From an uncultured Bacteroidales bacterium (GTDB lineage: Bacteria; Bacteroidota; Bacteroidia; Bacteroidales; Bacteroidaceae): a DNA stretch of 64,000 nt. Each line of letters opens with the position of its first letter. Positions within the stretch are counted from its first letter, which is position 1. The notes under the pieces were generated by a model. That model worked only from the letters and a program-made list of their open reading frames with translations. It was not told where the DNA came from and ran no database searches. The stretch spans positions 1 to 64,000 of the forward strand of contig CACZCX010000012.1 in assembly GCA_902779875.1 (NCBI GenBank), written 5' to 3'. Both the position numbers and the translations under genes were made by a program. Positions 26,366 through 38,790 of the stretch are shown one piece after another.

Positions 26366-27610
26366 TTAGTTTCTTGTCTGGCCGTCACCGTTGATAAGCC
26401 ATTTGTAGGTGGTTATCTCCTCCAGTCCCATAGGACCGCGGGCATGCATCTTCTGGGTACTGATACCTATCTCGGCTCCCAAGCCGAACTGGCCGCCGTC
26501 GGTGAAGGCGGTCGATACGTTCACATAGACGCACGCTGCATCCGTGTACTGCTGGAACAGACGGGCTTTCTCTGCATTCTCTGTTACTATGCACTCACTG
26601 TGGTGTGATGTATAATTGCGTATATGGAGCAATGCATCATCAAATGAAGGCACTGTCTTGATTGACATACGGTATGCCTGATACTCCTTTCCAAAGCTCT
26701 CATCGGTAGCATGCTCCAGCAACTCCGCGGGGTACTTGCCCTCCAATGCGGCGTAAGCCTCCTGATCCGCCTCCAACACCACATTCTTGGCAGCCATGCG
26801 GATGCACAGTTCCGGAAGGTCCGCGAGGCGGTCCTTATGGATTACCAGTGAGTCAAGCGCGTTGCATACGCTCACGCGGCGGGTTTTTGCATTGAAAATG
26901 ACATCGGCTCCCTTTTTAAGGTCACCCTCAGAGTCAAAATATGTGTGGCACACGCCGGCGCCTGTCTCGATGCAGGGAACCTGAGCCTGTTCACGGACAG
27001 ACCGGATAAGACGGGCACTGCCACGCGGTATAAGCAGGTCAACCATACCCACTGCACGCATAAGCTCCTGAGCGGCTTCATGACCGGCAGGCAACAACTC
27101 TACGACATGGGGATCAACGCCCTTCTGCTTGAGCACGCCATGTATAAGGTCCACTATAGCGCAGTTGGAACTGTATGCATCACTACCGCCCTTGAGCGCG
27201 CAGGCGTTGCGTGTCTTGAAGCAAAGCGAGAATACGTCAAAACTCACATTAGGACGAGCCTCATATATCACTCCTATCACGCCGAACGGGACACGTACAC
27301 GAGTCAGTTTCATGCCGTTGGGACGAACGGTCTCGCTTATTACCTTGCCGACAGGATTGGTAAGGCCGGCCACGCTGCGCATATCAGATGCGATACCTGC
27401 CAGACGCTCCTCATTGAGAAGGAGGCGGTCATACATGGGATTGGATTTATCCATGCGGGCCAGGTCCTCGGCATTGGCCTTGAGGAGTGTATCGGTGTTG
27501 CTCTCTATGGCATCGGCCACAGACATCAGTACGTCATTCACCTTACTCTCATCCAACATGGGGAGAGAGAATGACGCGTTCTTGAGCAGTTCAAGTGTAT
27601 TCTCTATCAT
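26366..27610 (-). CDS. proA: Gamma-glutamyl phosphate reductase
   Basis: A 414-residue NADPH-dependent enzyme that reduces glutamyl-5-phosphate to glutamate-5-semialdehyde in proline synthesis. It has the aldehyde-dehydrogenase fold with [30 protein letters not shown] and the C-terminal [21 protein letters not shown]. The catalytic cysteine lies in [12 protein letters not shown] near 250. It starts 2 bases after proB ends, so a coupled kinase-reductase pair is expected. Confidence 0.95.
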   Translation of the reverse strand: MIENTLELLKNASFSLPMLDESKVNDVLMSVADAIESNTDTLLKANAEDLARMDKSNPMYDRLLLNEERLAGIASDMRSVAGLTNPVGKVISETVRPNGMKLTRVRVPFGVIGVIYEARPNVSFDVFSLCFKTRNACALKGGSDAYSSNCAIVDLIHGVLKQKGVDPHVVELLPAGHEAAQELMRAVGMVDLLIPRGSARLIRSVREQAQVPCIETGAGVCHTYFDSEGDLKKGADVIFNAKTRRVSVCNALDSLVIHKDRLADLPELCIRMAAKNVVLEADQEAYAALEGKYPAELLEHATDESFGKEYQAYRMSIKTVPSFDDALLHIRNYTSHHSECIVTENAEKARLFQQYTDAACVYVNVSTAFTDGGQFGLGAEIGISTQKMHARGPMGLEEITTYKWLINGDGQTRN

Positions 27611-27612
27611 AA

Positions 27613-28392
27613 TTACTTTTTTGAAGCATGGAAACGGGTGCAGCGGGCATTCTCAGGATCCGTGAGCACCTCTAAAAGTACATCCTGACGGCGTCCGTTG
27701 GCTATACGTACCTCTATGCCGTCGGCGGCCACTCCGAGAGCGGTCTTCATCTTGGTCATCATGCCTCCGCGTCCGAACTTGGACTTGGTGCTGCTGACAG
27801 CCTGGCTATAGTCGTCATCGGGATAGACGTCATGGATAAGCTCGGAACTGGGGTCCTCGGGATTGCCGTTGAACACACCGTCCACATTGCTCAGTATGAC
27901 CAGTATCTCAGCCTTCATCATGCGTGCCACCAGACCTGAAAGCTCGTCGTTATCGGTGAACATAAGTTCGTCGACCGATACGGTATCGTTCTCGTTGATG
28001 ACAGGTACCACGCCGTTGTCGAGCATGGCCTTCATGCAACGCTTCTGGTTAGTGAGCAGCTTGTCATTCACAAAGTTCTCCTTGGTGGTCAGGATCTGTC
28101 CTACGGTGATGCCGTACTCCTGGAACAGGTCATAATAGTGCTCAATGAGCTTTGCCTGGCCCACAGCCGCAAAGAGCTGACGGCCTGTCACGCTCTCGTC
28201 CTGGAGGCCTGGCAGCGCTCCACGGCCCGATGCCACCGCACCTGACGAAATAAGAAGCACTTCGATACCTCTGTGACGCAGTTCGGCAATCTGGTCTACC
28301 AGAGCCGCCATACGCGATATGTCCAGACGACCGTCGGGACGTGTAAGCACGTTACTGCCTACCTTTACAGCTATACGTTTGGGTTGTTTCAT
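27613..28392 (-). CDS. proB: Glutamate 5-kinase, lacking PUA domain
   Basis: A 259-residue amino-acid kinase that phosphorylates glutamate in the first proline step. It has [17 protein letters not shown] at the N-terminus, [31 protein letters not shown] and [11 protein letters not shown]. The chain stops right after the kinase domain ([11 protein letters not shown]), while Bacteroides and E. coli enzymes continue for about 100 residues as a PUA domain. PUA-less G5Ks exist and are active. It overlaps the upstream DUF2007 gene by 4 bases. Confidence 0.92.
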   Translation of the reverse strand: MKQPKRIAVKVGSNVLTRPDGRLDISRMAALVDQIAELRHRGIEVLLISSGAVASGRGALPGLQDESVTGRQLFAAVGQAKLIEHYYDLFQEYGITVGQILTTKENFVNDKLLTNQKRCMKAMLDNGVVPVINENDTVSVDELMFTDNDELSGLVARMMKAEILVILSNVDGVFNGNPEDPSSELIHDVYPDDDYSQAVSSTKSKFGRGGMMTKMKTALGVAADGIEVRIANGRRQDVLLEVLTDPENARCTRFHASKK

Positions 28393-28607
28393 TGTTCCTG
28401 AAGTAATTTTACGGCACGCTCCTCGTCCTGGGAATTGACCATCACGCTTACCGGGCCTGCCATAGCCGTGTATGTTGAAAAAATGGCACTCAATGAATTA
28501 TTCATGATCATGGCAGGGATTCCGTCTGCCTCAAGACGGGCCCTTACGACTTCGGATTCAAAGGAATCGCCCTTGAACACGCATACCAAATCCTGCTTTT
28601 CATTCAT
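28389..28607 (-). CDS. DUF2007 domain protein
   Basis: A 72-residue cytosolic protein of the DUF2007 (putative signal-transducing, PII-like fold) family. It begins MNEKQDLVCVFKGDSFESEVVR and ends [11 protein letters not shown]. The 24 upstream in-frame codons overlap the promoter and were discarded. It is first in the proB-proA-argF' run. A regulatory role for the run is only a guess. Confidence 0.75.
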   Translation of the reverse strand: MNEKQDLVCVFKGDSFESEVVRARLEADGIPAMIMNNSLSAIFSTYTAMAGPVSVMVNSQDEERAVKLLQEQ

Positions 28608-28637
28608 AACGCTGAGTGATTTACTATTGTGAACTCG

Positions 28638-28645
28638 CAAAGTTA
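28638..28645 (-). promoter_or_regulatory. -7 box of the DUF2007-proBA-argF' operon
   Basis: TAACTTTG on the minus strand (TAnnTTTG), 31 bases upstream of the first ATG. Confidence 0.65.
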
Positions 28646-28672
28646 ATGAAAAATCCCTACCTTTACACCGAT

Positions 28673-29890
28673 ATGTCACTCAAACACGTATTCATACTCT
28701 CATTATTGTGGGTAACTTCCTCTTTAACCCGCATGTTTGCAGCCGATGAGACCCCAGTCGCCACCGATACCATATTCTTTGATGACGGCTCATGGTATCT
28801 GGGGCAGGTATCCGATTCACTTTTCAACGGTTACGGCAAGATGGTATATCCTGACAACACCGTCTATGAAGGCGAGTGGAAGGACGGCCTTTGGGACGGC
28901 AAGGGAGAGATTTTCTATTCCGACGGAGACCACTACAAAGGTGATTTCAGGGAGCATGAGTTCAGCGGAGAGGGCGTATACGAATACTCCAACGGCGCCA
29001 GGTATGAAGGAAACTGGGAGCATAACATGTTCAACGGCGCCGGCACGCTCAACTACGCCGACGGAAGCCTCTATGCAGGCAACTGGAAAGACGACCTGAA
29101 AGATGGGGTCGGAGTGCTCTATGACGTGAGCAGCGGCGAACTCTACAAAGGCTATTTCTCCAATGACGAATACGTAGGGGCAGAGCCTTCCGCAGCGCCT
29201 CAGGAGAACCGCGAGCAGGAACAGTTCTACAATGACATCTTCCAGGAGCAGAGAGAGATGAGTGACGAACCGCTTCTCAGGAATAACCCCCGTCCCCTTG
29301 AAATTTACCCTACCTACGGACAGAATTACCTGTTAAGACGTCCGGATGACAGCTTTCACCTCAGGAATGACATAGTGTTCGGCATCTCGTTCAGCACGGG
29401 TAAGGTATTCGGAATAGACCTGGACTACTACCTTACGGACCATTTCTTTACAGGTCTGTCAATAGGAATCAACGTCAAAGACCCCTCAAAGGGCGAAGCT
29501 GCATCATACATTGATGAAGAGACCAACAGCCGCGTCACCCTGATTGAGTGGAACGAACTGCCGTTTGAGATCAATGAGGAGATATCGCTCAAGAGATTCT
29601 CCGTATCGGCCGATGCCGGTTACAGCTGGAAACGGTTCACTCTGGGAACATCGGTCGGAATAGGATTCAGCGAGAAGATACGCAACTGCACCAGCACGCG
29701 CCAGAACCCCGAGTTTCTGCCCGGCACCGACTATTTCCGCGAATCCCCCGGCAGCGACGTGTTCTTTAACTACAAGGCTTTCACCGACTTCATCTTCCTG
29801 AAGAACCGCGGAGACCTGCACTACGCCTCGGTACGTCTGGGCTACGGCAACTTTAGCGGCATATTCATGGGACTGGCAATCTCATTCTGA
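28673..29890 (+). CDS. MORN-repeat protein with C-terminal outer-membrane barrel-like domain
   Basis: A 405-residue secreted protein. A signal peptide (ending near MFAA) leads into about six MORN repeats (roughly residues 40-170; typical units YEGEWKDGLWDGKGEIFYSDG and YEGNWEHNMFNGAGTLNYADG). A polar linker rich in Glu/Gln follows, then a 170-residue region of amphipathic strands ending GYGNFSGIFMGLAISF, as in small outer-membrane barrels. MORN repeats bind membranes or proteins. I know of no function for this combination. It is monocistronic and divergent from the DUF2007 operon. Confidence 0.75.
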   Translation: MSLKHVFILSLLWVTSSLTRMFAADETPVATDTIFFDDGSWYLGQVSDSLFNGYGKMVYPDNTVYEGEWKDGLWDGKGEIFYSDGDHYKGDFREHEFSGEGVYEYSNGARYEGNWEHNMFNGAGTLNYADGSLYAGNWKDDLKDGVGVLYDVSSGELYKGYFSNDEYVGAEPSAAPQENREQEQFYNDIFQEQREMSDEPLLRNNPRPLEIYPTYGQNYLLRRPDDSFHLRNDIVFGISFSTGKVFGIDLDYYLTDHFFTGLSIGINVKDPSKGEAASYIDEETNSRVTLIEWNELPFEINEEISLKRFSVSADAGYSWKRFTLGTSVGIGFSEKIRNCTSTRQNPEFLPGTDYFRESPGSDVFFNYKAFTDFIFLKNRGDLHYASVRLGYGNFSGIFMGLAISF

Positions 29891-29923
29891 AAAAGAAAGG
29901 TCCCGAAGTTTCCCCCGGGACCC
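29890..29923 (-). terminator. Terminator of ddh
   Basis: A stem GGTCCC/GGGACC (29899-29904 with 29917-29922) has a 12-base loop. On the minus strand it is followed by TTTCTTTTT, 23 bases after the ddh stop. Confidence 0.7.
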
Positions 29924-29945
29924 GTAAATCAAAGACAGACCGCGA

Positions 29946-30845
29946 TTAAACGAGGTGCTTAACCAGGTCCTCCCTGTCACCGTACAGGTAGTCAATGACA
30001 GGCATCTCGATCATGGTGTAGCAACCGGGCTTCTGGAGCATTGAAGCACGTGCTGCACAAACCAGGATCTGACCGGTAAGTGCAGGGTTGTTAATCTTCA
30101 TGTCAAACTCAAAGAGCTGGTTCTGTGTCTTGCCCGATACGCCCTTGCGTGTCAGGTTCACACCGTGACCCATATCCTTGAGAGCGTCAACTGACTCAAC
30201 CAGCATGACGTGTGTCTCATCATTCACAAAGTAGGGATCTGCCTTGATTGCGGCGGCTACATCCTCAAAACGGTAACCGTCAAGAATCTCAACATATACC
30301 ATGCGGCGGTGAATACCTGTGCCTACAGGGATTGTCATGGAAAGAGCTGCCTTTACGCCGGGAACGGCCTTAACGGCAACTGAGTGTCCCATTGACATAC
30401 CGGGGCCGAAATTGGTGTAGCTCACGCCCTTGGGAGCCATCGCCTGCATCAGGGCACGAACGATTGAATCCGATCCCGGATCCCAGCCTGCAGATATCAC
30501 AGCTACCTTTCCAGCATCTTTAGCTACCTGCATGAGACGCTTGCGTGTCTCAGGAATGAGAGTATGTATATCAAAGCTGTCAACTGTGTTGATGCCCAGA
30601 GGAAGAATCTCCTTGGCATACTCCTCAGTCTTACGTGAGGGAACGCACAGGATAGCCACATCAGGCTTGGGAAGCTCTGAAATATTCTTTACAATCTTGT
30701 AACCGTCAAGCTCCTTGGGGCAGTCAGCTGCACCGTTACGGCGAACTATACCTGCAACCTCGAAATCAGGGGCAGTCTCCAGTGCTTCAAGCACATATTT
30801 GCCAATGTTTCCATAGCCAACAATGGCTGCTTTAATCTTTTCCAT
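29946..30845 (-). CDS. ddh: meso-Diaminopimelate D-dehydrogenase
   Basis: A 299-residue NADPH-dependent enzyme that aminates L-2-amino-6-oxopimelate to meso-DAP in one step, supplying peptidoglycan and lysine. The Rossmann motif is VGYGNIGKY (9-17). SAGWDPGSDSIVRAL and NFGPGMSMGHSVAVKA are the family's substrate-binding segments. It is monocistronic. The pathway depends upstream on Asd, whose gene in this window is truncated. Confidence 0.95.
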   Translation of the reverse strand: MEKIKAAIVGYGNIGKYVLEALETAPDFEVAGIVRRNGAADCPKELDGYKIVKNISELPKPDVAILCVPSRKTEEYAKEILPLGINTVDSFDIHTLIPETRKRLMQVAKDAGKVAVISAGWDPGSDSIVRALMQAMAPKGVSYTNFGPGMSMGHSVAVKAVPGVKAALSMTIPVGTGIHRRMVYVEILDGYRFEDVAAAIKADPYFVNDETHVMLVESVDALKDMGHGVNLTRKGVSGKTQNQLFEFDMKINNPALTGQILVCAARASMLQKPGCYTMIEMPVIDYLYGDREDLVKHLV

Positions 30846-30964
30846 AAGGTTTCTGTTTTTATTTCGGCTGCGAAATTATTAAAAAATCCGCTCTTATGTA
30901 TACGCGCACGTGCAATAATAACAGGACTGGCACGTTATTTATTGGCAACCTTAACAACAAGAAC

Positions 30965-31561
30965 ATGATTGAATTCATCCAAGGCAAGATAGAGGAGCTC
31001 ACTCCCACACAGGCCGTAGTGCTTACACAGGGCGGTGTAGCTTATGACTTGAACATATCAGTCTATACATATTCGGCCATCCAGGGTAAGGAGGAGGCAC
31101 GCCTCTATGTATATGAGGCTATCCGCGAGGATGCCTACATACTGTACGGATTCAGCGGCAAGCAGGAACGCGAGCTGTTCCTCATGCTCATATCTGTACC
31201 CGGCATAGGCGGAGCATCGGCCCGTATGATACTCTCCTCATTCTCACCCTCCGAGCTCATAGGCATAATCAGCTCCGGCAATGACGCCCTGCTCAAGAAG
31301 GTAAAGGGCATTGGAGCCAAGACCGCCCAGCGCATAATCGTGGACCTGCATGACAAGATTGCCAAGTCCCAGTCCGATGAATCCCCGCTCGACCTTCAGG
31401 CCGGCATCCAGACCGGACAGGTGGCAACCGAGGCAGTGACCGCCCTTGTAACCCTGGGATTCCCGCAGGCCGCATCGCAGAAGGTGGTACAGGCCATACT
31501 CAAGGAACAGGACGGACTCTCGGTCGAGGCTGTCATCCGTGAGGCCCTCAAACGCATCTAA
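30965..31561 (+). CDS. ruvA: Holliday junction helicase subunit RuvA
   Basis: A 198-residue RuvA, which binds four-way junctions as a tetramer and recruits RuvB. It has an N-terminal OB domain ([19 protein letters not shown]), central double HhH motifs ([18 protein letters not shown] near 80, [14 protein letters not shown] near 115) and a C-terminal domain III ([17 protein letters not shown]). The start was set at MIEFIQGK, as the 23 upstream codons are not conserved-looking. sprA follows 27 bases later. Confidence 0.94.
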   Translation: MIEFIQGKIEELTPTQAVVLTQGGVAYDLNISVYTYSAIQGKEEARLYVYEAIREDAYILYGFSGKQERELFLMLISVPGIGGASARMILSSFSPSELIGIISSGNDALLKKVKGIGAKTAQRIIVDLHDKIAKSQSDESPLDLQAGIQTGQVATEAVTALVTLGFPQAASQKVVQAILKEQDGLSVEAVIREALKRI

Positions 31562-31588
31562 CCCCATAGGAAACCGCTCAGTTTCAGA

Positions 31589-34500
31589 ATGATTAGGGGA
31601 AAACACCTTGCTCAGGCATTGCTGCTCACAGGCTCCTGCATATGCGGGGGCCTTAACGGCCTTTATGCCCAGAACAAAGCCATGTCACTCCCCAACCCCG
31701 GCAACATAACCGAGCAGATAACCTATGACGAGGATGACGGAACCTACCGCCTGGGTTACAAGCTGGGCGACTCCTATCTTGACGTCCCGTCGGTACTCAC
31801 CTTGAGCGAGTACAACAGCCTCATGATGAAACGCTCGCTGCAGTCATTCTACAAGAACAAATACTCGGAGGAGGTAACGGCGCTCGGCAACGACAAGTTC
31901 GATTTCACCAACATGAAGTTCGACCTGGGACCCGCCGAGAAGATATTCGGTCCCGGTGGAGTACAGGTACGTACCAGCGGATCGGCCGCAATAAAGTTCG
32001 GATACAACCGCAATAAGGTCGATAACCCCTCACTGTCAGTACAGAACCGCTCCACAGGCGGATTTGACTTTGACGAGCAGATAAACCTGAACATCAACGC
32101 CCGCGTAGGTGACAAGGTGAACATGAACCTCAACTACAACACCGAGGCCACGTTCGATATAGACGCCAAGATGATCAAGCTGCGCTATGAGGGCAAGGAG
32201 GATGAGATAATCCGTCTCCTGGAGGCTGGTAACATAACATTCCCCACCAACTCGTCACTCATACAGGGTGCATCGTCACTCTTTGGCGTACGCTCCGACC
32301 TTCAGTTCGGAAAACTCCGTCTGCAGATGGTGCTCTCGCAGAAAGAGTCTTCATCGGCCACGGTGAACTCACAGGGAGGCCAGCAGATCACCGACTTTGA
32401 GATCGATGCCAGCAGTTATGACGAGAACCGCCATTTCTTCCTCTCACATTTTTTCCGTGACACCTATGACGACAACATGTCCATGCTCCCCAGCATCATA
32501 TCGGGCATACAGATTACACGAATAGAGGTGTGGGTGACAAACAAACGCAGCAACTACGACGACCCGCGTAACATAGTGGCATTCACCGACCTGGGTGAGA
32601 CCACGCACAAGAGCAACCCCATATGGAACAATCAGGGCGGACCTGCTCCCTCCAACGCCGCCAACGACCTCTACAGCCGTATCATATCGGACTACCCCGC
32701 CGCGCGTGATATAGACCAGGTGGCCGTGACGCTGGGTTCGTTCCTTGACGGAAGCACCGACTACGAGAAGATATCGAACGCCCGCAAGCTGAGCACATCG
32801 GACTATACGCTCAACAGCGAACTCGGTTACATATCGCTCAAGAACGCGCTCTCATCGGATGAGGTGCTGGCTGTGGCCTTTGAATATACATATGGTGGTC
32901 AGAGCTATCAGGTGGGTGAGTTCTCGTCCGATAAGACCGATGCCAAGGACGCCCTCTTTGTGAAACTGCTCAAATCCAACTCCAACTCTCCGGGCAGCGG
33001 CACATGGGACCTTATGATGAAGAACGTCTACACCATCACGCAGGGTAGCATACAGAAAGCTGAGTTCAAGCTGGGCGTCTACTATGACAGCGACAGCACG
33101 GGCAGCCGTCTGACCTATATCCCCGAGGCATCGCTCAAGAGCACGCCCCTGATACGTCTCATGAACCTGGACCGTCTGGATGACAAGAACAACCCCCACC
33201 CCAACGGCAAGTTCGACTTCATAGAGAACTACACCGTACAGGTGTCATCGGGCCGAATCATATTCCCAGTCGTGGAGCCTTTCGGCAGCCATCTGCGTAA
33301 GGTCATAGGCAATGACGCCATAGCTGACAGATATGTGTTCCAGGAACTCTATGACTCCACCCGCGTGGTAGCCAAGCGAATAGCCGACAAGGATAAGTTC
33401 ACCCTTATGGGCCAGTACTCAGGCACCAGCAGCAACGTGATAAACCTGGGTTCCTACAACATACCCCGCGGATCGGTAATTGTCACCGCAGGCGGCGTGA
33501 CGCTGATAGAGAACAGCGACTACACCGTGGATTACAGCATGGGTACGGTGACCATCATCAACCAGAGCATAATCGATGCCGGCACCAGCGTAAGCGTGCA
33601 GTTGGAGAGCAACACCGAGTACAGCATGCAACGCAAGACCATGGCGGGACTCAACTGGATGTATGACTTCAGCCCCAACTTCCAGATGGGCGGTACATTC
33701 ATGCACCTGAACGAGAAACCGCTCACCAGCAAGGTGACCATGGGTGACGAGCCGCTGGTCAACACCATGTACGGTCTGAACCTGAACTGGAACCACGAGA
33801 GCCAGGCCATAACCAAGATCATTGACAAGATACCGTTCGTAAACGCCACCAAACCCTCAAGCATAAACTTCAAGGCCGAGATGGCCGCCCTCCAGTCCGA
33901 TGTCTCCGACAAAGTACAGGGACAGGCCTCGTACATAGATGACTTTGAAGCAGCCGAGAGCGGCATATCCATATCCCAGCCATCGGCCTGGAGCCTGTCG
34001 GCAGTACCTAAGGGTATGAAGGGATTCAACAAGTCGGGACAGGTGCAGTCCGGTTACAACCGCGCCCTGCTCAACTGGTTCACGATTGACCCCCTGTTCA
34101 CCCGCCGCAACTCGCCGCTCACACCGGCCCACATCAAGACTGACCTGGACCAGCTCTCCAACCACTACGTGCGTGAGGTGTTTGAGCGTGAGCTCTACCC
34201 CAATAAGGAGTCCACATCGAGCGAGTCCACCACCCTGCAGGTACTCAACCTGGCATACTACCCCAGCGAGCGAGGACCTTACAACCTCAACCCCGACCTG
34301 GATGCCGACGGACATCTGCCCAACCCCGAGGAGAACTGGGGCGGTATCATGCGCCGTCTCACCACCACTGACTTTGAGGCCGCCAACATAGAGTATATAG
34401 AGTTCTGGATGCTCGACCCGTTCATTTACAACCCCTCAGCAGCAGGCGGTGACCTGTATCTGAACCTGGGAGAGGTATCGGAGGATGTGCTTCTGGACGG

Positions 34501-37500
34501 CAAGAAGTTCTTTGAGAACGGACTGCCTGTGGATGGTGACTCCGCCAAGTGGGCCGAGACCGTATGGGGTAAGGTTCCTACAGGCAAGAGCCTGGTCTAT
34601 GCGTTCGATAACAACAACGCTGACAGCCGTGACCGCCAGGATGTGGGCCTGAACGGACTTACATCGGCCGAGGAGCGCAGCTGGCCGGCCTATGCCGCCT
34701 ACCTGAGTGCCATAAGGGGTAAGGTCAGGACCGAGGTGTACAATGAGATATATGACGACCCTGCCGGTGACACCTATCATTATTACCGCGGATCGGATTA
34801 TGATGACAGGAAACTCTCCGTGCTGGACCGTTACCGCAAATATAACGGTACCGAGGGCAACTCACCCAACTCCACCGGAACCGACAGTCGCTATGACCAG
34901 TCGGCCCGCACCACCCCTGACGTGGAGGATGCCAACGGCGACTACACCATGGACGAGTATGAGAAATTCTTCCAGTACCGCATATCGCTGCGTCCAGCCG
35001 ACCTGGCCATAGGACGCAACTACATATCCGATAAACGCGAGGTCAAGGTCAAGCTGCGCAACGGCAACACCGAGACGGTGAACTGGTACTGTTTCCGTGT
35101 ACCTATAACCGAGTTCGAGAAGGCCGAAGGCGGTATCCGCGACTTCAGCTCCATCAGGTTCATGCGTATGTACCTGACCGGATTCTCCGAGGAGGTACAT
35201 GTAAGGTTCGGTACACTGGAGCTCATGACCAGCCAGTGGCGTAACTATGAGCAGCCTATCTACAGCGCCACCAACCGCACCCCGTCCATATCGGGTAAGT
35301 TCTCGGCCACATCGGTCAACATTGAGGAGAACGGTGACCGCCAGCCCGTGAACTATGTGGTGCCGCCCGGAGTGACACGTATACTTGACCCCACGCAGGT
35401 TCAGCTCGTACAGGATAACGAGCAGGCCATGAGCCTTAAGGTGACCGGTCTGGGTGCCGGCGAGGCTCGCGGTATCTACAAGAAGAGTTCGCTTGACCTC
35501 CGCAAGTACAAGCGCATACAGATGTTCTCACACGCCGAGGCCGTGATACCTGACAACGGCAATCTCAAGGATGGTGACATATCGGTATTCATAAGACTCG
35601 GATCGGACTACTCGGGTAACTACTACGAGTATGAGATTCCGCTCGACCTCACTCCTGCCGGACATTACAGCGGCACCAGCGAGAGCGACCGCCGTATGGT
35701 ATGGCCTGAGAAAAACATGCTTGACATTGACTTTGACGTGCTCACCCGTGTCAAGAACAACCGTAACGTACAGAAGAACCTGGGTGCCATCACAGCATCG
35801 GCAGTATACAGCGAGTATGACCCGGGCAACCCGGAAAACAAGATAAGCGTTGTGGGTAACCCCTCCATTGGTAACGTACGCGCTATTATGATAGGTATAC
35901 GCAACAACTCCATGAGCGCCAAGGATGCCGAGGTCTGGGTCAATGAGCTGCGTCTTGTAGGCTACGAGAGCAAGGGTGGCGTGGCAGCCCTCAGCTCCCT
36001 GGGCCTGAGACTGTCCGATGTGGCATCGGTCGACCTCTCCGGCCAACTGAGCACAGCCGGATACGGCGGCCTGGAGCAGAGCATCAAGGACCGCAAGACC
36101 GATGACTACTACCGGTACTCCGTGACTACCAGCACCAACGTAGGACGTTTCCTGCCTGAGAAATCACGCATATCGGTCCCCGTCTACTACTCATACACCA
36201 AGGAGAAGACATCGCCCAAGTACAGCCCCTATGACACAGACCTTATCCTGGACGACGTGATAGAGTCATACCCTGAGGGACATGCACGCGACTCCATAAT
36301 GAGCATATCGCAGGATATCAGGGAGAGCCATAATTTCAGCATATCGAACGCCAGGATCAACATAAGCAGCGACAAGCCCATGCCTTATGATCCCGCCAAC
36401 TTCTCATTCAGCTACTCGCAGAGTTCAAGTGACAGGAGCAACAGCACCATTGAGTATGACCACAACGAGAACTGGAAGGCATCGGCCGATTACAGCTACT
36501 CACCCGGGCTCAAGGGATGGAGCCCGTTCGAGAACATACCTTATGACGCCCGCTGGTTCAGGATCATAAAGGAGACCAAAATCAATTTCCTGCCCCAGAG
36601 TTTCTCTTTCAACACCGACCTGCAGCGTAGCTACCACGAACTTCAGGAACGTGACCTGGAGGGTTCCGAGGGTATTCCCGTTACGTTCTCACAGCAGTTC
36701 TACTGGAACCGCAGCCTCTCACTGCGCTGGGACCCCCTGCAGCTTATAAGGCTCTCGTTCAATGCCAGCACCAGAGCGGAGGTTGAGGAACCCTACACCG
36801 TTGTGAACAAGGATCTCTACCCCGATGAGTACGAGCTCTGGAAAGACTCCGTCAAGATGAGCCTGAGGAATATGGGACGTCCGCTTGATTACAGCCAGTC
36901 ATTCAACGCCTCATACGCAATACCTCTCAACAAACTGCCCGCCCTTGACTGGATTACGGCCGATGCTTCATTCAACTCCAGCTACTCCTGGAACCGCGGA
37001 ACCACCTATGCCAACGGCACCTCGTACGGCAACATTATATCCAACCGCAGATCCATAAACCTGAGCGGCAGGTTCAACCTTCTCAATATGTACAATAAGG
37101 TGACCTACCTGCACAGGATAAACAACAAGTACTCCAATAACGCATCGGCCTCAAACGCCTATTCGGTGAACCGCAACAAGAAGTTCCAGCAGGAGATGGT
37201 ACTCGTACCCGGCAAGCGTAACGTCATTTTACATAATCTGGGCACACTGAACCCGCAGCTCACCGCCACCACCAAGGACGGCAAGATCTTAAAACTCAAG
37301 TTCCGTAAACTGAGCGCCGACAGCGTATCGGTCAAGGTAAAGGATACCCTTACGGTCATGATCAGGATGGTACAGGATCCCGACCTGCCTGCCCGCAAGA
37401 CACGGTTCTCGGCCAAGGAAGGTATGGAGGCCGGTCTGCGTGTGCTCATGATGGTACGAAACCTCTCTGTCACCTACCGCAATGACTACAGCATGTCACT

Positions 37501-38721
37501 GCCCGGTTTCATGCCCTATTCCAAGATGATGGGACAGAACAACTCCTCAGGTCTGCTCGCTCCTGGACTTGACTTTGCATTCGGACTGACAGGTGACGAC
37601 TACCTCTACAAAGCCATAGACAACGGATGGCTGCTCAGCGGTGACAGCATAGCCCACACGGCCACATCGAACAACACCGAGGACCTTCAGGTCAAGATGA
37701 CCCTGGAGCCCTTCCGTGACATCAAGATCGATGCAAGCGCCAGCTGGAACAAATCGGGCAATAACCGCATACAGTATATGTATGCCGGCATGCCTCAGTC
37801 ACGCGGCGGCAGTTTCAGCATGACCACCATAACCATAGGAAGCGCCTTTGAAAGCCACTCTCCAAGCAACAACTACCGCTCGCGCAGCTTTGAGAGATTC
37901 ATAAACAGCCTGCCCACCGTCCGTGACCGTATCGAGTCACAGTACAAGGACGCCCGCTACCCCAAAGGCACCGCCCTGGCCGGCCAGAAATATGACCCGC
38001 AGAACGGAGGAGTGGACATGTATTCATCGGATGTGCTCATACCAGCCTTCCTGGCCGCCTATACCGGACGCGACGCCCGCAAGGCATCACTTGACATATT
38101 CCCCGACATGCTCAGCATGCTGCCCAACTGGTCATTCACCTACAGCGGACTGAGCAAGCTGCCGTTCTTTAAAAAATACTTTAAGAGTTTTAACCTCACG
38201 CACGCCTACAAGAGTGTCTACTCGGTGGGTAATTTCAACACCTACAACAGCTACATGGAGTACATGAACGGACGCGGATTCATAGAGGACGTAACAAGCG
38301 GGAATCCCATACCGAGCTCCATGTTCAACATAGGATCGGTATCAATCAACGAGTCATTCTCAAATCATCATCCGATGACATAACGGCCGGAGCAGGCTAC
38401 AAGATTACAGGAGTCAAACTGTTCGGAGCCAAGGGCGGCACCGGATCAGCCAAGGTAAGCAATGACCTGAACATGAATCTGGACTTCTCATACCGCAACC
38501 AGAATGCCGTATGCCGCAACCTGCGTGAGGAGACAACCCAAGCCACCAGCGGCAACCGCGCCGTCAAGGTCTCGCTGAGCGCCGACTACACCTACAGCCG
38601 CATGCTCACCCTGAACTTCTATTACGATTACCAGAGCAACTTCCCTCTGGTATCGACCGCCTCCTACCCCACCTCAACCCACGATGCGGGCATGACGCTG
38701 AAATTCACTCTGACCCGATAA
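31589..38721 (+). pseudogene. sprA: SprA/Sov outer-membrane translocon of T9SS, frameshifted near the 3' end
   Basis: SprA (Sov) is the giant 36-strand barrel through which T9SS cargo crosses the outer membrane. The frame is open for 2264 codons from 31589. It carries a signal peptide (through GGLNGLYAQ), KFDLGPAEKIFGPGGVQVRTSG near 105, and many barrel strands. It then ends abruptly after NIGSVSINESFS with an out-of-frame HHPMT-stop at 38381-38383. The C-terminus resumes in another frame from about 38359, with DDITAGAGYKITGVKL and the closing strands up to ...GMTLKFTLTR-stop (38719-38721). Family comparison from memory suggests about 27-30 residues are missing at the junction (38359-38362), a deletion of roughly 80-90 bases not divisible by three. 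If real, the barrel could not close. Confidence 0.88.
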
Positions 38722-38757
38722 AAGAGGAATCGTGTCCAATTAACATACGTTAAAACA

Positions 38758-38766
38758 GGGGGGGGG
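38758..38766. repeat. G9 homopolymer tract
   Basis: Nine consecutive G lie in the sprA-downstream intergenic region, 24 bases before a TAnnTTTA -7 box. It is the longest G run noticed in the window and a candidate slippage site. Confidence 0.75.
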
Positions 38767-38790
38767 TGATTAAAAACATATAATACTAAT

